Assembly (NCBI GenBank): GCA_029259745.1
Contig: JAJDEO010000035.1
Location: 34,318 to 98,317, forward strand
DNA: 64,000 nucleotides
Reading direction: 5' to 3'
Source: Planctomycetota bacterium
GTDB taxonomy: Bacteria > Planctomycetota > B15-G4
Shown: one piece after another, positions 63,017-64,000 of the stretch
How positions within the stretch are numbered: the stretch's first letter is position 1
Layout: every line of letters starts with the position of its first letter
Notes under the pieces: model-generated
Database searches by the model: none
What the model saw: the letters and a program-made list of their open reading frames with translations, nothing else
Told to the model about the DNA's origin: nothing
Made by a program: the position numbers and the translations under genes

Positions 63017-63038
63017 GCGCGTGCATGAGGAAGCTGCG

Positions 63039-63884
63039 ATGACGACACCACTCTGGCGGCCAGCCGGGCATTACTACTCGCCGATCGTCGATGTCGACGA
63101 CGTACTGAATGCGGCCGACAGGCTGTTCGAGCGCCGCGTTGCCCAAGTGGCGGGTGTCGAGCCCGACATGGCTTCCGCGCAGCAGCTCATGGAGGTGTTC
63201 ACGGCGAACGGTTGGCTCGACGACGTTCCGTGGCGGGACGAGCCGGTCGACGGCCTGCGCTATCACTTCGACAACGATCAGTTCCGCCACGCCGACGCGT
63301 TGTTCTACGCGTACATGCTGCGGCACATCCGACCCCGTCGTGTCGTCGAGGTCGGGTCCGGGTGGTCGACCTGCGTGCTGCTCGATGCGCGCGACCGGTG
63401 GCCGGAGGTCGCGCCACAGATCACGGCGATCGACCCTGACGTGTCGCGCCTACGCGCGCGTCTCGGCGACGACGACTTCGCCTCGCTGACGCTGCACGAA
63501 GCGCGGGTCCAAGACCTGCCGCTCGAGGTCTTCGACAGCCTCGCCGAGAGCGACATCCTTTTCATCGACAGCTCGCACGTTCTCAAGACGGCCAGCGATG
63601 TGAACCACCTCATCTTCGAGGTGCTGCCGCGCGTGCCGAAAGGCGTCTGGATCCACGTGCACGACGTGATGTGGCCGTTCGAGTACCCACGTTCGTGGGT
63701 GCAAGAAGGACGCTCGTGGAACGAGAGCTACGCCTGGCGCGCATTCCTGTCGTTCAACGAGACATTCCGGATCCAGCTCTGGCCGACGCAGCTCATGGCG
63801 TTGCATGAGGCGTGGTTCCACGAGCACCTGCCGCTCGCGCTGCGCGATCCGGGTGGGAGTCTGTGGTTGCGGCGCGTGCGTTGA
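63039..63884 (+). CDS. Class I SAM-dependent methyltransferase (Methyltransf_24 type)
   Basis: 281 residues. SAM-binding motif VVEVGSGWSTCVLLDA is followed by ITAIDPDVSRLRARL, DILFIDSSHVLKTASDVNHL and IHVHDVMWPFEYP, the pattern of the Methyltransf_24/class I family often found in sugar or cell-surface clusters. Start placed at 63039, with GAGGAA about 8 bases upstream; an in-frame GTG at 63021 would add six residues. Substrate unknown. Confidence 0.85.
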   Translation: MTTPLWRPAGHYYSPIVDVDDVLNAADRLFERRVAQVAGVEPDMASAQQLMEVFTANGWLDDVPWRDEPVDGLRYHFDNDQFRHADALFYAYMLRHIRPRRVVEVGSGWSTCVLLDARDRWPEVAPQITAIDPDVSRLRARLGDDDFASLTLHEARVQDLPLEVFDSLAESDILFIDSSHVLKTASDVNHLIFEVLPRVPKGVWIHVHDVMWPFEYPRSWVQEGRSWNESYAWRAFLSFNETFRIQLWPTQLMALHEAWFHEHLPLALRDPGGSLWLRRVR

Positions 63885-63890
63885 CGTGCG

Positions 63891-63925
63891 CGCGGCGCCA
63901 CCGGCGAGTTGCCGATGACGCCGCG
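63891..63925. terminator. Hairpin between convergent genes
   Basis: CGCGGCG (63891-63897) pairs with CGCCGCG (63919-63925), and inside CGGC (63902-63905) with GCCG (63911-63914) around GAGTT, with CA/TG pairing between and two C-A mismatches. It lies 7 bases after the methyltransferase stop and before the reverse-strand stop at 63963. No U-tract. Confidence 0.55.
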
Positions 63926-63962
63926 AGTGGGAAGCGCACGTCGCTGCTCCAGGGTCCACGCG

Positions 63963-64000
63963 TCAGCCATCGAGCGCCGACTTGAGGATCTCGAGACGTG
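63963..64000 (-). CDS. C-terminal tail of a reverse-strand gene, cut by the window edge
   Basis: The frame ending in TGA (63965-63963) reads RLEILKSALDG, a plausible protein C-terminus, and is open to the window edge. A strong hairpin precedes it on the other side. Only 12 codons are visible, so neither the gene nor its family can be told. Confidence 0.35.
   Translation of the reverse strand, partial: RLEILKSALDG

Overview
The window is high-GC bacterial DNA with very tight gene packing; many neighbours share ATGA or TGATG stop/start overlaps. Gene content points to a diderm bacterium, most likely a member of the Planctomycetota. The signs are LptE-like and BamD-like lipoproteins, an MsbA-type exporter, many secreted FG-GAP and beta-propeller-like proteins sharing C-terminal modules, and a recO-ftsH-folP-cdaA-cdaR-glmM housekeeping cluster. 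No marker such as rRNA is present, so the phylum is inference. I saw no tRNA, CRISPR array, insertion sequence or phage module.

Layout. 1-4.4 kb: the 3' part of recB and all of recD. 4.4-10.5 kb: a hypothetical gene, a two-domain VOC protein, an AhpD-like gene with an in-frame TGA, an acyl-CoA ligase and a B12-type radical SAM enzyme. 10.7-15 kb: two secreted repeat proteins. 15.1-17.6 kb: a NUDIX/DUF952 pair, the RNase P RNA, a small exported protein and ruvX. 17.6-21.1 kb: an AsmA-like protein and a divergent M28 peptidase. 21.4-28.3 kb: small enzymes (tam, VOC, ABM-like), an FG-GAP lipoprotein, a serine beta-lactamase-like protein, a DoxX-like protein and a hydrolase. 28.4-33.8 kb: a tandem pair of secreted paralogues followed by acetyltransferases and small membrane proteins. 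33.8-37.5 kb: two polytopic glycosyltransferase-like proteins. 37.6-42.2 kb: exported proteins and a second M28 peptidase. 42.2-45.1 kb: a CHAT protease facing a low-GC TPR membrane protein. 45.2-48.8 kb: metG and an MsbA-like exporter. 48.8-61.9 kb: a long co-directional run, recO, BamD-like, lptE-like, ftsH, folP, ispH, cdaA, cdaR, glmM, tsaB, alr, manC. 62.2-64 kb: two methyltransferases and the tail of a reverse-strand gene.

How the genes work together. The 49-62 kb run combines outer-membrane assembly, membrane protein quality control, c-di-AMP synthesis and its YbbR partner, and enzymes feeding peptidoglycan and sugar-nucleotide pools (glmM, alr, manC). The exported proteins look like cell-surface or periplasmic material.

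The most notable observation is the AhpD-like gene at 6368-6976. A TGA stands exactly where the family has the second Cys of its CxxC redox motif, and a stem-loop with apical loop GGUCU follows it, so it is a strong selenoprotein candidate that ordinary gene callers would split in two. Other signals are a 64-bp repeat present twice 41 kb apart, long hairpins without U-tracts at convergent gene ends, a recurrent TATYCT box just upstream of start codons, and the GC-discordant gene beside the CHAT protease.
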